NCBI GenBank assembly: GCA_934277375.1
Contig: CAKQTZ010000016.1
Coordinates: 1 to 47,816, forward strand
Direction: 5' to 3'
DNA length: 47,816 nucleotides
From: an uncultured Coprococcus sp.
GTDB lineage: Bacteria > Bacillota > Clostridia > Lachnospirales > Lachnospiraceae
The translations under genes and the position numbers were made by a program. Below, piece after piece: positions 1-8,310 of this stretch (the first letter of the stretch is position 1; the number at the start of each line of letters is the position of its first letter). Under the pieces are notes generated by a model. That model saw nothing but the letters and a program-made list of their open reading frames with translations. It did no database searches and was not told where the DNA came from.

Positions 1-84
1 ATGCCGAATAATATGAATGTGGGGTCAGGCCCCATGCCGAATAATATGAATGTGGGGTCAGGCCCCATGCCGAATAACATGAAC
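1..84 (+). repeat. 33-bp in-frame tandem repeat
   Basis: Two identical 33-base units (1-33 and 34-66) are followed by a diverging third copy that begins at 67 and fades after about 17 bases. Each unit encodes an 11-residue Met/Asn/Gly/Pro-rich peptide (MPNNMNVGSGP). Because the window begins exactly at a unit boundary, more copies may lie upstream. Confidence 0.9.
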
Positions 85-1683
85 GGAGGAACTAGAATAC
101 CGCCACAGGGGTACATGAATAACACTGCCTACAGGAGAAATCCTATGGCATCGGCAGACAGGTTCAGAATGTATGGAATCCCGGTGCTTGTGTATGCGGT
201 CGTATGTGCTGCATGCCTGTATAACAACTGGTCAAGTATCCTGTCAGCTGTGATGGCAGTAGTGTCTATAATATTCATAAGTATGAGTATAGTTCGACAC
301 GAGAAGAGAAGGGCAGCAATGAGTGGAATGATGGTATCAACGCAGAGTGTTTTGTCAAGGCAGGTGATACTTATTCCGTATTATATTATTATATTCCTGC
401 TTTCGACTGCGCTCTGTCTTACTGACGATGCATATATTATATTTGGCTGCAACGTTGGAGTCATTCTGATGGAGATGTATGCCGTTATGACATATTTTAA
501 TGATACAGGCAGATATGGGATATTCAAGGGAGTATTTTCATTCCTTGAACTATTCTTTGGAGCAGTAGGATATATAAATATGCCATTTGTTGACAGACGT
601 GCAGAGCGTGAGAAAACCGGAAGAAGCAGAAACTCAAAGTTGATGTATGTTCTGCTTGGGTGTGCGATAGCATTGCCGATCCTTGTGATAGTGCTCAATA
701 TCCTGTCGTCCGCAGACCCTGTATTTGCAAAGGTTATCAAGGACATATTTGGTAAGATATTTTTCTCGTGGGACATAGTGAAGATCATACTGTTTGCATT
801 TGTCATATTCCTGTTTGTATATGGCTTTATGGTCAAGGCGGGCAGAAGTGATCTGGGGGCAAATGCACCGAGAGACGGACAGTATGACTCTGTTATAGGA
901 ATAACAGTAACAGTCATTCTGACGATTTTCTACCTAATATTTGCTGTTGTCCAGATCGTGTATCTGTTTATGAACAGTGCAGGACTTCCGGATGGTATGA
1001 CATATGCGAAATACGCAAGACAGGGATTTTTCCAGTTGCTTTTTGTGGCAGTAGTTAATGTATGTCTGGTCCTTATATTCAGCGCTATATTCCGAAAGAG
1101 TCAGGTGCTTAACGTGTCACTCCTCATGATGTGCATATGTACATACATCATGATCGCTTCGTCTGCTGTGAGATTGTCGATGTATATCAGTGAATATGAC
1201 CTCACATATTTGAGGATAAATACTATATGGGCACTGGTTGTGACATCGATAGTGATGTTTGGAGTGATAGTGAGTCTGTTCTGGAGCAAAATGCCGCTGT
1301 TCAGATACATATTAATGACGGTTATAGTATTGTTCACATTGTATGCATTTATAAGACCGGGGGCAGTGATAGCAAAATATAATCTTGCCCAGCATCATTC
1401 CGGCAGATCGGTAGACGTGCGGTATGTCATGAATATCGGAAGTGATGGTGTGCCGTATATGATCGATTATCTGGAGGATAAAGGAATTACGGCAAATGAT
1501 ACTGTGAGAAAGGCCAGCGGCCATAATGACGATGATGATATGTATAGTTATTACAGTGAGAAGACTGTAGGAACTCTGCTGAATGATATTCTGGAAGAAA
1601 ATGATGACAAGGGATATGTGAGGAGCTTTAATATATCAAGATATAGAGCATCAAAGATGATACGGAGCTACACAAATAAATAA
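1..1683 (+). CDS. DUF4173/DUF4153-type polytopic membrane protein, probably 5'-partial
   Basis: The 560 visible residues start with a soluble MPNNMN repeat tail (about residues 1-30) and a Met/Asn/Arg-rich linker. From about residue 55 to 450 there are roughly ten hydrophobic membrane segments. A SADPVF motif after a hydrophobic helix, and a later YISEYDLTYLRINTIWAL stretch, resemble the DUF4173/DUF4153 family, whose function is unknown. The last 110 residues are soluble and acidic (DDDDMYSYY), probably an exposed tail. No ribosome site is visible because the window begins at the first codon, and the repeat may continue upstream, so the true start is uncertain. The gene is convergent with the TerD-like gene and shares a hairpin terminator with it. 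Confidence 0.7.
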   Translation: MPNNMNVGSGPMPNNMNVGSGPMPNNMNGGTRIPPQGYMNNTAYRRNPMASADRFRMYGIPVLVYAVVCAACLYNNWSSILSAVMAVVSIIFISMSIVRHEKRRAAMSGMMVSTQSVLSRQVILIPYYIIIFLLSTALCLTDDAYIIFGCNVGVILMEMYAVMTYFNDTGRYGIFKGVFSFLELFFGAVGYINMPFVDRRAEREKTGRSRNSKLMYVLLGCAIALPILVIVLNILSSADPVFAKVIKDIFGKIFFSWDIVKIILFAFVIFLFVYGFMVKAGRSDLGANAPRDGQYDSVIGITVTVILTIFYLIFAVVQIVYLFMNSAGLPDGMTYAKYARQGFFQLLFVAVVNVCLVLIFSAIFRKSQVLNVSLLMMCICTYIMIASSAVRLSMYISEYDLTYLRINTIWALVVTSIVMFGVIVSLFWSKMPLFRYILMTVIVLFTLYAFIRPGAVIAKYNLAQHHSGRSVDVRYVMNIGSDGVPYMIDYLEDKGITANDTVRKASGHNDDDDMYSYYSEKTVGTLLNDILEENDDKGYVRSFNISRYRASKMIRSYTNK

Positions 1684-1784
1684 TGCTATGTAAAAGAACA
1701 AAAATAATCAAATGAATAGCTATAAAACGGATAGGAAGCTTATACAAAGAAATAGGACTATATAGTATAAAAAGACAAAGATAA

Positions 1785-1821
1785 AGGCGGACGACATAAG
1801 ATATCGTCCGCCTGATTTTTT
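1785..1821 (+). terminator. bidirectional intrinsic terminator
   Basis: A perfect 10-bp stem (1785-1794 with 1804-1813) is followed by a T-rich run on the + strand. It sits between two convergent genes and can serve both. Confidence 0.85.
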
Positions 1822-1835
1822 ATGATGAGGTATTA

Positions 1836-2450
1836 TCAGTCTTCCTCTGGAACGTAGTGTCTTGATGTATAATATTCGAAGATGTCCTCTGATTTGTCAT
1901 AAGGCAGGAACTGTGATCTTTCTCTTACGATCCATTGGTTGTCGTTGTGAATAACTTCGCCAAATACATAGCAGTTGTTGTGCTTTGCATCCTCACATGC
2001 CTTGAATATTGCGTCCTCACGTACATATACCTTTTCGGTATGCTTACATTTGATCAGTGCAAATACGTTGTCCACCTCAGCAAGGCACTGCTTGTGGAGA
2101 TTGCCATTATATATGTAGAGGAAGAGGATGATCCTTGAGACATTATCACCTCTGTCGAGATATATACGCATTTCTTCGTCTATTCCCTCTTTCTGACCGG
2201 TTCTGTCGTCGCCCTTTAATACCACAGAATCGCTGCGGCTGTATTTGTGTCCCCAGAATACAAGTTCCGGGTCTGAACCATCGTTGTGTTCAACTATTGC
2301 GGCGAGATTCAGGTCATAGGTATCCTCCGATGTGGCACTCATGATGCTGTCTATTGCAATCTTGATCTTTTTCTTTAAATCAGCTTTTTTGGCATCCCAG
2401 CCAATACCGACTGTTAATTTATTGTCATCCTTTACGATATATTCATTCAT
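1836..2450 (-). CDS. TerD-family stress/tellurium-resistance-like protein
   Basis: This 204-residue cytoplasmic protein follows the TerD pattern. It has a GIGWD motif near residue 16, a DLNLAAIV strand (the TerD DLDASAFLL position) near 47, then GDDRTGQKEGIDEEM near 80-94 (TerD GDNRTGEGDGDDE, the acidic calcium-binding region), VSRIILFLYIY near 104, and VFGEV..NDNQWIVR near 155-172. TerD proteins are calcium-binding stress proteins of unclear biochemical role. The ribosome site AAGGAGG lies just upstream. The gene starts 15 bases after the antiporter stop, so the two are very likely co-transcribed. It stands alone without terZABC partners, so a role in tellurite resistance itself is not implied. 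Confidence 0.8.
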   Translation of the reverse strand: MNEYIVKDDNKLTVGIGWDAKKADLKKKIKIAIDSIMSATSEDTYDLNLAAIVEHNDGSDPELVFWGHKYSRSDSVVLKGDDRTGQKEGIDEEMRIYLDRGDNVSRIILFLYIYNGNLHKQCLAEVDNVFALIKCKHTEKVYVREDAIFKACEDAKHNNCYVFGEVIHNDNQWIVRERSQFLPYDKSEDIFEYYTSRHYVPEED

Positions 2451-2465
2451 AAGAAAACCTCCTTT

Positions 2466-3899
2466 TTATAAGAAGAATAACAGTGTATCTATGAAGAATG
2501 TAGGTATAAGTATAGCAACTGACCAGGCGAGATATCCTACGAAAGAAGGCATCTTTATACCATTTTCTTCAGCTATAGAACGAACCATGAAATTAGGTGC
2601 GTTACCAATGTAAGTATTTGCGCCCATAAATACGGCACCACATGAAATAGCCATCAGCATAACCTGAGGAACAATTCCCATGGCTGTGCTTATACCCTCA
2701 GCAAAGCCGCTTGATGCAGCAGTGGTGAAGAATACAAGGTAGGTAGGTGTATTATCAAGAAAACTTGATAACAGTCCGGTCATCCAGAAGAACTGGGCCG
2801 GGTGAGTGAGTCCAAGCTCTGAACCTCTGGCCTTGAGGATCAGGAGAGCCGGGATCATGGTTATAAATATTCCAACGAACAGTATGGCAACTTCCTGGAT
2901 CGCATCCCATGTGAAGTTGTTTGCTTTGCGCACCTTCTTGTTGGTTGTTTTGAACGAAAGGAGTGCGGCGATGAGCATGATCACAATCTCTATTATAGAT
3001 GCCCATGAAAGTGTGACACCTTCACAGAAGTTGATACCCTTGGCAAAAGCAGGAAACTTCATAGGAAGGACACCACTAAGGATAACTGCACCAACTATCA
3101 TAATAAGGAATATAATGTTGTGTGCACCTCTAAGTCTGATAGGCTTCTTAGTTGCTGCATCAAATACAGGTTTTTCACGTCCGTCAGAGATATCCTTCTT
3201 GTATGCCCTTGTATCGAGGAAGAAGAATACAGCGAGGAGTATTATCAGGTTCACTACCATGACCTTTGCGAGACGGAGACTCCAGAAGAAATCAACACCG
3301 TTCATAAATCCCATAAGCAGTGGAGGATCACCTACAGGTGTAAGACATCCACCGATATTTGAAACAAGGAATATGAAAAATACGATTATCTGTACTTTTC
3401 TTCGTCTCCATTTATTTGCCTTGATAATCGGTCTTATCATAAGCATACTGGCACCGGTGGTTCCGATCCAGCTCGAAAGTAAAGTTCCAATAAGAAGCAG
3501 CAGTACATTGAGCTTTGGGGTACCTACCAGATCACCCTCCAGAGAGATGTTACCTGCCACACAGAACAGTGCAAACAGTAATACTATGAATGTAAGGTAA
3601 TCACCAATCATGACTTCAAGTAATTGTTCGCCCATAGTTCCAAAACCGTGGAATATGGCAAACGGTATTAAAAATAGAAGAGACCAGCCCGCTACGGCCC
3701 ACTGCTTATGTTTTTCCCACCATTCGCCAGCGATGAGGGGCATTACAGCGATGCATAAGAGCATGCACACAAATGGAATACACCATGTAAGTGGAAGTTC
3801 AGAGCCGAGGCTCTCTCCGTCGGCAGCAAGTACCCTGTTCTGCGAAAGAATCAGGAGTGATGCCGTGGTGCAAATACCTAGAAATAACTTGTTTTTCAT
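2466..3899 (-). CDS. NhaD-like sodium:proton antiporter
   Basis: A 477-residue membrane protein with an N-terminal signal-like helix ending near ALAADG (about residue 27), followed by 11-13 membrane segments. Features of the ion-transporter superfamily NhaD branch include SWIGTTGASMLMIRPII near 155, SNIGGCLTPVGDPPLLMGF near 180-200 and SSFLDNTPTYLVFF near 375. The TPVGDPPLL and DNTPT segments correspond to the conserved re-entrant ion-binding loops. It probably exchanges Na+ for protons at the cytoplasmic membrane. It is the first gene of a two-gene minus-strand unit with the TerD-like gene. The start has an AGGAGG site at about 3910-3915. ArsB/CitM-type specificity is less likely given the NhaD-like motifs, but substrate cannot be settled from sequence. 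Confidence 0.82.
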   Translation of the reverse strand: MKNKLFLGICTTASLLILSQNRVLAADGESLGSELPLTWCIPFVCMLLCIAVMPLIAGEWWEKHKQWAVAGWSLLFLIPFAIFHGFGTMGEQLLEVMIGDYLTFIVLLFALFCVAGNISLEGDLVGTPKLNVLLLLIGTLLSSWIGTTGASMLMIRPIIKANKWRRRKVQIIVFFIFLVSNIGGCLTPVGDPPLLMGFMNGVDFFWSLRLAKVMVVNLIILLAVFFFLDTRAYKKDISDGREKPVFDAATKKPIRLRGAHNIIFLIMIVGAVILSGVLPMKFPAFAKGINFCEGVTLSWASIIEIVIMLIAALLSFKTTNKKVRKANNFTWDAIQEVAILFVGIFITMIPALLILKARGSELGLTHPAQFFWMTGLLSSFLDNTPTYLVFFTTAASSGFAEGISTAMGIVPQVMLMAISCGAVFMGANTYIGNAPNFMVRSIAEENGIKMPSFVGYLAWSVAILIPTFFIDTLLFFL

Positions 3900-3940
3900 T
3901 GTTTTTGCCTCCTATTAATTATAATTGAAAAACCTTATCT

Positions 3941-3969
3941 ATGCTAACAAATATATGGTAAAAATTCAA
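3941..3969 (-). promoter_or_regulatory. probable sigma-A promoter of the antiporter operon
   Basis: On the minus strand a TTGAAT (-35, at 3964-3969) and TAGCAT (-10, at 3941-3946) are separated by 17 bases, giving a leader of about 35 bases before the antiporter start. Confidence 0.5.
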
Positions 3970-4113
3970 CGAAAAAAAACGAAACTTTGCCATTTATTTT
4001 CCAAGACAAAAATATATTAACTATGGCTCAATATAAAAATATGTGGTAAAATAAAAAAGACTGAATTGTAATATTTTAGTCAGTTGACGATACAAGAGGT
4101 AATATGAAATATT

Positions 4114-5943
4114 ATGGAACATCAATGGTCAAAGGCTTATAAACCTAAGAGAAAATTATATGTTTTGAGATCCCGTGAGGCAGAGGGATTTGATGAGTTT
4201 TGTCAGGAGAATGGTTATGACTGGTACAAAAGCTTTAGCAATATATACCGGCCTCTTGCGAACAGAGCACTGTTTTATATGCCGGAGAAGATGATGGATA
4301 CCGGATATTCCAGACTGTGCGGTGGTGTGGAGATCGGATACAGTGATATGGAGGTCGTTCCGGAGGACTGTGTAAGTATTACAGTTCCTGGATTTGATGT
4401 TGTAGATATAAAAGGGTTTGATATATCATTGATAGAAGATATACCGAGACTCATGACGATGGCGTATTCATATGCGAAATTATATATAGAGACAGAGAAG
4501 GTACATATAGTATCGAATCATAAGCTTCCATATATATGTTATATGGAGAGTGCAGACAGTTTGTCTGTGGAGATACCTGTGTGGTCCAGTAAGACCAAGA
4601 CAGAGGAGATGCTCACCCTCGACAACATGAGTAAGAGGGATCTATATGAGATTGCATACAGAGAGCCGGCAACTGGACATTACAATTGGACGTGGCTTAA
4701 GGAGAAGCTGGAGCAGTGTGAGTATATTGGACTTGATCAGTTTATATTTGCCAGATTTGATATCAAGGGATTCCGGCTGATCAATAATGTTATGGGACGT
4801 GAGGTAGCCAAGGAGCTGTTCAGGTACATCTGTGATGCCATGACCAAACAGGACTGGATACTTTATTCGGCAAAGTGTGAAAGCGATGACTTTGCCATGA
4901 TAATCAGGTATATGCCGGAGGACGAAATACTGAACAGGCTGTATACTTTTTTTGAGGAGATAGGGCAGCTGCCATCTAATAAAAAGTATAAGATATTCTA
5001 TAGCTGTGGTCTGGTATTCTTTGATGAATTTGAGAAGCTGAGTATGTCAATGCGTATAGAAGATATGGCTCAGATGGCGCATCTCCAGTGTATAAAGACG
5101 AATGTCAACGAGATCAAGATATACACTTCAGAGATGAAAAAGGAATATACCATGGCACAGCAGTATAAGCTTGAACTGCCAGATGCCATAGAGAATGAGG
5201 ATCTCATGGTATATCTTCAGCCGAAATATAACCCTCAGAATGACACGCTTACAGGGGCAGAGGCTCTTATAAGATGGTTTTATAAGGGAGGAGACATTCT
5301 GTCGCCAAAGCATTTTGTTCCGCAGTTTGAGGCTGATGGCACCATAGATATTATCGACAGATACGTTCTCAGGAAGGTATGTAAGAAATTCAAAGAGTGG
5401 AAGGAACTCGGATACCCGCTCTACCCGATATCGTGTAATCTGTCAAGACATCAGATATCCAGACCGGATCTGATATATATATTGTGTGATATAGTGGACG
5501 AATTTGGGGTTGATCACTCATTGATAGATTTCGAGATAACAGAGAGTGCTGATTTTGCTGATGTCCAATATCTTATAAAAGTGTTGAACGATCTGAAAGC
5601 CATGGGTTTCAAGATATCGATGGATGATTTCGGAACGGGCTATTCAAGTATGGCGCTTTTGAAGGATATGCCACTTGATATAATCAAAATAGATAAGAGC
5701 TTTATAGACGGTATAGCTTCTAGTGAGCCAAACGATAAAGATATGCTTATGACGCAGGATATCCTGACTATAGCGCGTCATCTTGGAATCAAAAGCCTCG
5801 CAGAAGGAGTAGAGACATTTGAACAGAAGGAGTATCTAAGAGAGTGGGGATGCCACTATATACAGGGATACTATTATAGCAAGCCTATACCTATCACAGG
5901 ATATGAGTATCTGCTAAAGAAGATCATGCTTGGACAGCAATAA
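4114..5943 (+). CDS. c-di-GMP phosphodiesterase: GyrI-like domain, degenerate GGDEF, EAL
   Basis: 609 residues, no membrane segment. Residues about 10-160 (YRPLANRALFYMP, LCGGVEIGY, VPEDCVSITVPGFDVVDIKG, ending SLSVEIPVW) resemble the GyrI/AraC effector-binding fold. Residues about 170-350 are a GGDEF fold with the signature replaced by ESDDF, so cyclase activity is unlikely. Residues about 365-600 are an EAL domain with its active-site residues present: E383 in EAL, N in SCNLS, E in FEITES, D504-D505 in DDFGTGYSS, K in IKIDKSF and E in LAEGVET. It therefore probably hydrolyses c-di-GMP to pGpG. The start is 14 bases after AAGAGG. A closer ATG at 4104 opens only a 12-codon out-of-frame peptide. 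Monocistronic, with a strong terminator. Confidence 0.85.
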   Translation: MEHQWSKAYKPKRKLYVLRSREAEGFDEFCQENGYDWYKSFSNIYRPLANRALFYMPEKMMDTGYSRLCGGVEIGYSDMEVVPEDCVSITVPGFDVVDIKGFDISLIEDIPRLMTMAYSYAKLYIETEKVHIVSNHKLPYICYMESADSLSVEIPVWSSKTKTEEMLTLDNMSKRDLYEIAYREPATGHYNWTWLKEKLEQCEYIGLDQFIFARFDIKGFRLINNVMGREVAKELFRYICDAMTKQDWILYSAKCESDDFAMIIRYMPEDEILNRLYTFFEEIGQLPSNKKYKIFYSCGLVFFDEFEKLSMSMRIEDMAQMAHLQCIKTNVNEIKIYTSEMKKEYTMAQQYKLELPDAIENEDLMVYLQPKYNPQNDTLTGAEALIRWFYKGGDILSPKHFVPQFEADGTIDIIDRYVLRKVCKKFKEWKELGYPLYPISCNLSRHQISRPDLIYILCDIVDEFGVDHSLIDFEITESADFADVQYLIKVLNDLKAMGFKISMDDFGTGYSSMALLKDMPLDIIKIDKSFIDGIASSEPNDKDMLMTQDILTIARHLGIKSLAEGVETFEQKEYLREWGCHYIQGYYYSKPIPITGYEYLLKKIMLGQQ

Positions 5944-5964
5944 GAAGTAACGTAAAACAGTATC

Positions 5965-6002
5965 AAAAGAGAACTGGTGTTGGACAACCAGTTCTCTTTT
6001 TG
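5965..6002 (+). terminator. intrinsic terminator after the EAL gene
   Basis: A 14-bp perfect stem (5965-5978 with 5987-6000), 8-base loop, and T run. Confidence 0.9.
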
Positions 6003-6096
6003 ATGTTGGTGGAAATGATGGCATTTTTTTGTATATACTTATATGTGGATTATACACAAAACAAGTATACATATTTAATAAGCAATGAAAAAAATA

Positions 6097-6115
6097 ATTA
6101 AGAATCATTCTTAAT
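6097..6115 (+). promoter_or_regulatory. PerR/Fur-type operator upstream of rubrerythrin
   Basis: A perfect 9-1-9 inverted repeat with core TTAAGAAT-C-ATTCTTAA ends 5 bases before the -35 box of the rubrerythrin promoter. Its 7-1-7 core resembles the PerR box (TTATAAT-N-ATTATAA) and, less closely, the Fur box. PerR control of reverse rubrerythrin is known in Clostridium acetobutylicum. The assignment here is by motif similarity only. Confidence 0.65.
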
Positions 6116-6120
6116 AAGCA

Positions 6121-6148
6121 TTGACATTAAATAAAAAGTATGTATAAT
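6121..6148 (+). promoter_or_regulatory. consensus promoter of the rubrerythrin gene
   Basis: TTGACA (6121-6126), 16-base spacer, TATAAT (6143-6148). Both hexamers are perfect. Transcription would start near 6155, leaving a leader of about 95 bases with no clear hairpin. Confidence 0.85.
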
Positions 6149-6250
6149 AAAACATAGTTGATAAATAAACATCAACAAAGTAAGCAGAATATATTATATC
6201 AATCAATGATAGATGTTGATTAGTAATTTTTAAGAAAAGGAGAAAACGTT

Positions 6251-6841
6251 ATGTCAAAGTTTGTATGTACAGTATGTGGTTATATCTATGAAGGAGAGCA
6301 GGCTCCTGCGGAGTGTCCAATCTGCCATGCCGGAGCAGACAAGTTTAAAAAAGTAGAGGGAGAGCTCACGCTTGCAGCAGAACATGAATTCGGTGTATAC
6401 GCCGAGACAGTTAAGAACAATCCAGAGATAAGCGATGAGGACAAGAAGTATATATTTGATCAGCTCAAGGCAAACTTCGAGGGTGAGTGTTCAGAGGTTG
6501 GAATGTATCTCTGTATGGCTCGTATAGCCCACAGAGAGGGTTATCCGGAGATCGGTCTGTACTGGGAGAAGGCAGCATATGAGGAAGCTGAGCATGCTGC
6601 AAAGTTTGCTGAGATGCTTGGATCAGATCTTGAGCAGAATATGACAGCATCAACAGAGAAGAACCTTGCATGGAGAGTTGACTGTGAATTTGGAGCAACA
6701 GCAGGTAAGGTAGATCTTGCAAAGTGTGCAAAGAAGAATAACCTGGATGCTATCCACGATTCAGTTCATGAGATGGCGAGAGATGAGGCAAGACACGGAA
6801 AGGCTCTCAAGGGACTTCTGGACAGATATTTTGGAAAGTAA
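6251..6841 (+). CDS. reverse rubrerythrin (rubredoxin-first)
   Basis: 196 residues. The rubredoxin-type iron site is at the N-terminus (C6-x2-C9 and C22-x2-C25) and the ferritin-like di-iron four-helix domain follows (about residues 45-195), with Glu/His ligands in FEGECSE, EEAEHAAKF and DEARHGKAL. This domain order is reversed relative to classical rubrerythrin and defines the reverse rubrerythrins of anaerobes, which reduce hydrogen peroxide and oxygen with NADH-derived electrons. It is a single gene with an AAGGAG site about 8 bases upstream, a perfect-hexamer promoter and an adjacent PerR/Fur-like palindrome. This makes peroxide- or metal-dependent induction likely. Confidence 0.93.
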   Translation: MSKFVCTVCGYIYEGEQAPAECPICHAGADKFKKVEGELTLAAEHEFGVYAETVKNNPEISDEDKKYIFDQLKANFEGECSEVGMYLCMARIAHREGYPEIGLYWEKAAYEEAEHAAKFAEMLGSDLEQNMTASTEKNLAWRVDCEFGATAGKVDLAKCAKKNNLDAIHDSVHEMARDEARHGKALKGLLDRYFGK

Positions 6842-6946
6842 GGCAGGCTGCCTGAATTGCAGATAAGGGAAGTTGGCGCAGGCTGACGTCCCAACATAAT
6901 AAAAAGATAGTATATATATTGGTATATACTATAACAGACCGTAGAC

Positions 6947-6980
6947 AAAGACCATGGCAAGCGCCATGGTCTTTATTTTT
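6947..6980 (+). terminator. intrinsic terminator after rubrerythrin
   Basis: A perfect 12-bp stem (6947-6958 with 6963-6974), tetraloop AAGC, then ATTTTT. The rest of 6842-7072 holds only an AT-rich hairpin near 6908-6932 and no gene. Confidence 0.9.
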
Positions 6981-7072
6981 GTGCTAAAATCAAGCATTAT
7001 GTGATTTGATTTGTAATTTATTTAGGGGAGTTGTTTTGTATTTTAGTTGTTAGTTGTTGTCTATATCAGTAT

Positions 7073-8059
7073 TTAGTCGTCGGACTTGAGACTGAATGCT
7101 GATGTTGAAGATACTGTTGAGGTGCTTTCAGAACTCTCAGTTGCTGCCGGTTCGGCGCTGTCTGCTGCCTGTGAATAAAATGGATCAGAGTATGGCTGGC
7201 TCTGGGAATTATCCACATTTCCTGCACCAGGAGTGTATACGCCCGACGTGTTCATGGACTGATTCTGACCGCCTGAATATGGATCACTGTTATATACACC
7301 GGTTCCTCCGGCATATCCGTTCATTCCATCTGTTCCATTTATTCCGTTAAAGTCGCCTGTACCATCATAGTATCCGGTTCCTGCGGTCTGTGCAGAAGCA
7401 TTGATATGATTCTTGCCCCTGGTCGCCTTGATTATCATAAATACTGCCACAAGGACAAAGATTAATCCGAGAACAAGGTTGAATATGTAATCTGATGAAT
7501 CAACCATCTGTATATAATAAGGAAAAGCCTCAGCTTTTGCAGTTTCATAGTCCTCACTTGTAGCAGTGACACCGTAATAGCTGGCATATGCGTCTACATA
7601 TTTGGTTATATAATCATCGAGGAATCCCTGAACCTTGCTGCTGTTTTTGCGGATGATACCAGTTATCTTGATCGGAGTTGGATTATCCTCAGTGGATATA
7701 GCGTAGAACTTATCATCGTCGCTCTTTGAGATAGATACACCGATCCATTTTGCTGTGTCCTTGTCAGTTCCATCTGCGTTCTTGTCACATATGTCTACCA
7801 GATAGTAATATCCATCAGTTTTGGTGACAATGTGATTGTAGGTTGTCGTCTTTTCGATGTACTTTCCATATCCGGTTGACAGTGTTGCTTCTATATATAC
7901 TCCCGGTTTAACCTCTGATGGATCGCATGTAGTAACATTCAGAAGATTACCGTGTAATCCGATGAATGTACGCACACCCAGAAATATAAGTACGATTCCA
8001 AAAATTCCGAATACTACAGCCGAAACTATAGGGTTTCCCTTTTTCCTCTGTCTTGCCAT
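7073..8059 (-). CDS. uncharacterised two-helix membrane protein with Gly/Asn/Tyr-rich tail
   Basis: I do not recognise a named family. The chosen start (328 residues, beginning MARQRKKGNP) has a good AGAGAGG ribosome site. An upstream ATG at 8116 would add 19 residues but runs through palindromic leader sequence without a ribosome site. A basic N-terminus precedes a membrane helix (about 12-32), then a soluble, presumably extracytoplasmic domain (about 33-190) with many Tyr, Asp and Lys, and a second helix (about 193-215). The tail from about 225 is cytoplasmic, low-complexity and rich in Gly, Tyr, Asn and Ser, ending Ser/Thr-rich. The extracellular part resembles a sensor-like domain in layout only. 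The gene is transcribed alone and divergently from the VanZ-like gene. Confidence 0.7.
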   Translation of the reverse strand: MARQRKKGNPIVSAVVFGIFGIVLIFLGVRTFIGLHGNLLNVTTCDPSEVKPGVYIEATLSTGYGKYIEKTTTYNHIVTKTDGYYYLVDICDKNADGTDKDTAKWIGVSISKSDDDKFYAISTEDNPTPIKITGIIRKNSSKVQGFLDDYITKYVDAYASYYGVTATSEDYETAKAEAFPYYIQMVDSSDYIFNLVLGLIFVLVAVFMIIKATRGKNHINASAQTAGTGYYDGTGDFNGINGTDGMNGYAGGTGVYNSDPYSGGQNQSMNTSGVYTPGAGNVDNSQSQPYSDPFYSQAADSAEPAATESSESTSTVSSTSAFSLKSDD

Positions 8060-8082
8060 TTTTTTACCTCTCTTTTCATACG

Positions 8083-8137
8083 TTGTACCATGGATGGGGT
8101 ACAATTGTGCGCACATATTCCTCCCCGCTGCGCGCAG
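8083..8137. promoter_or_regulatory. cluster of three inverted repeats in the divergent intergenic region
   Basis: Within 55 bases there are a 7-8-7 inverted repeat (TTGTACC...GGTACAA, 8083-8104) and two perfect 10-base palindromes, TGTGCGCACA (8106-8115) and CTGCGCGCAG (8128-8137). They sit 24-80 bases upstream of the minus-strand membrane gene, where an operator or leader structure would lie. They are GC-rich compared with the AT-rich flank at 8160-8280. Confidence 0.4.
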
Positions 8138-8245
8138 AAAGTGTGAGAACCACCCATAGCCCCTTAAACTACATATTTTACCTTACACGTAAATATAAAG
8201 TAATTCAAGTAAAAAACATAAAAAGAATAATTTTCTATAGTTTTA

Positions 8246-8254
8246 TGGTATACT
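8246..8254 (+). promoter_or_regulatory. extended -10 promoter for the VanZ-like gene
   Basis: TGGTATACT is an extended -10 motif. A start of transcription near 8261 leaves a leader of about 50 bases to the ATG at 8311 and argues against translation from the TTG at 8275, which has no ribosome site. Confidence 0.45.
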
Positions 8255-8310
8255 TTAAACTATTATGGTTATAATTGCGAAAATATACACGGAACAGACG
8301 GAAATTTGAC

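Noticed and set aside
2806..3600. 264-codon open frame antisense to the antiporter
   Set aside because: It lies wholly inside the antiporter gene on the other strand, has no ribosome site and no recognisable protein pattern.
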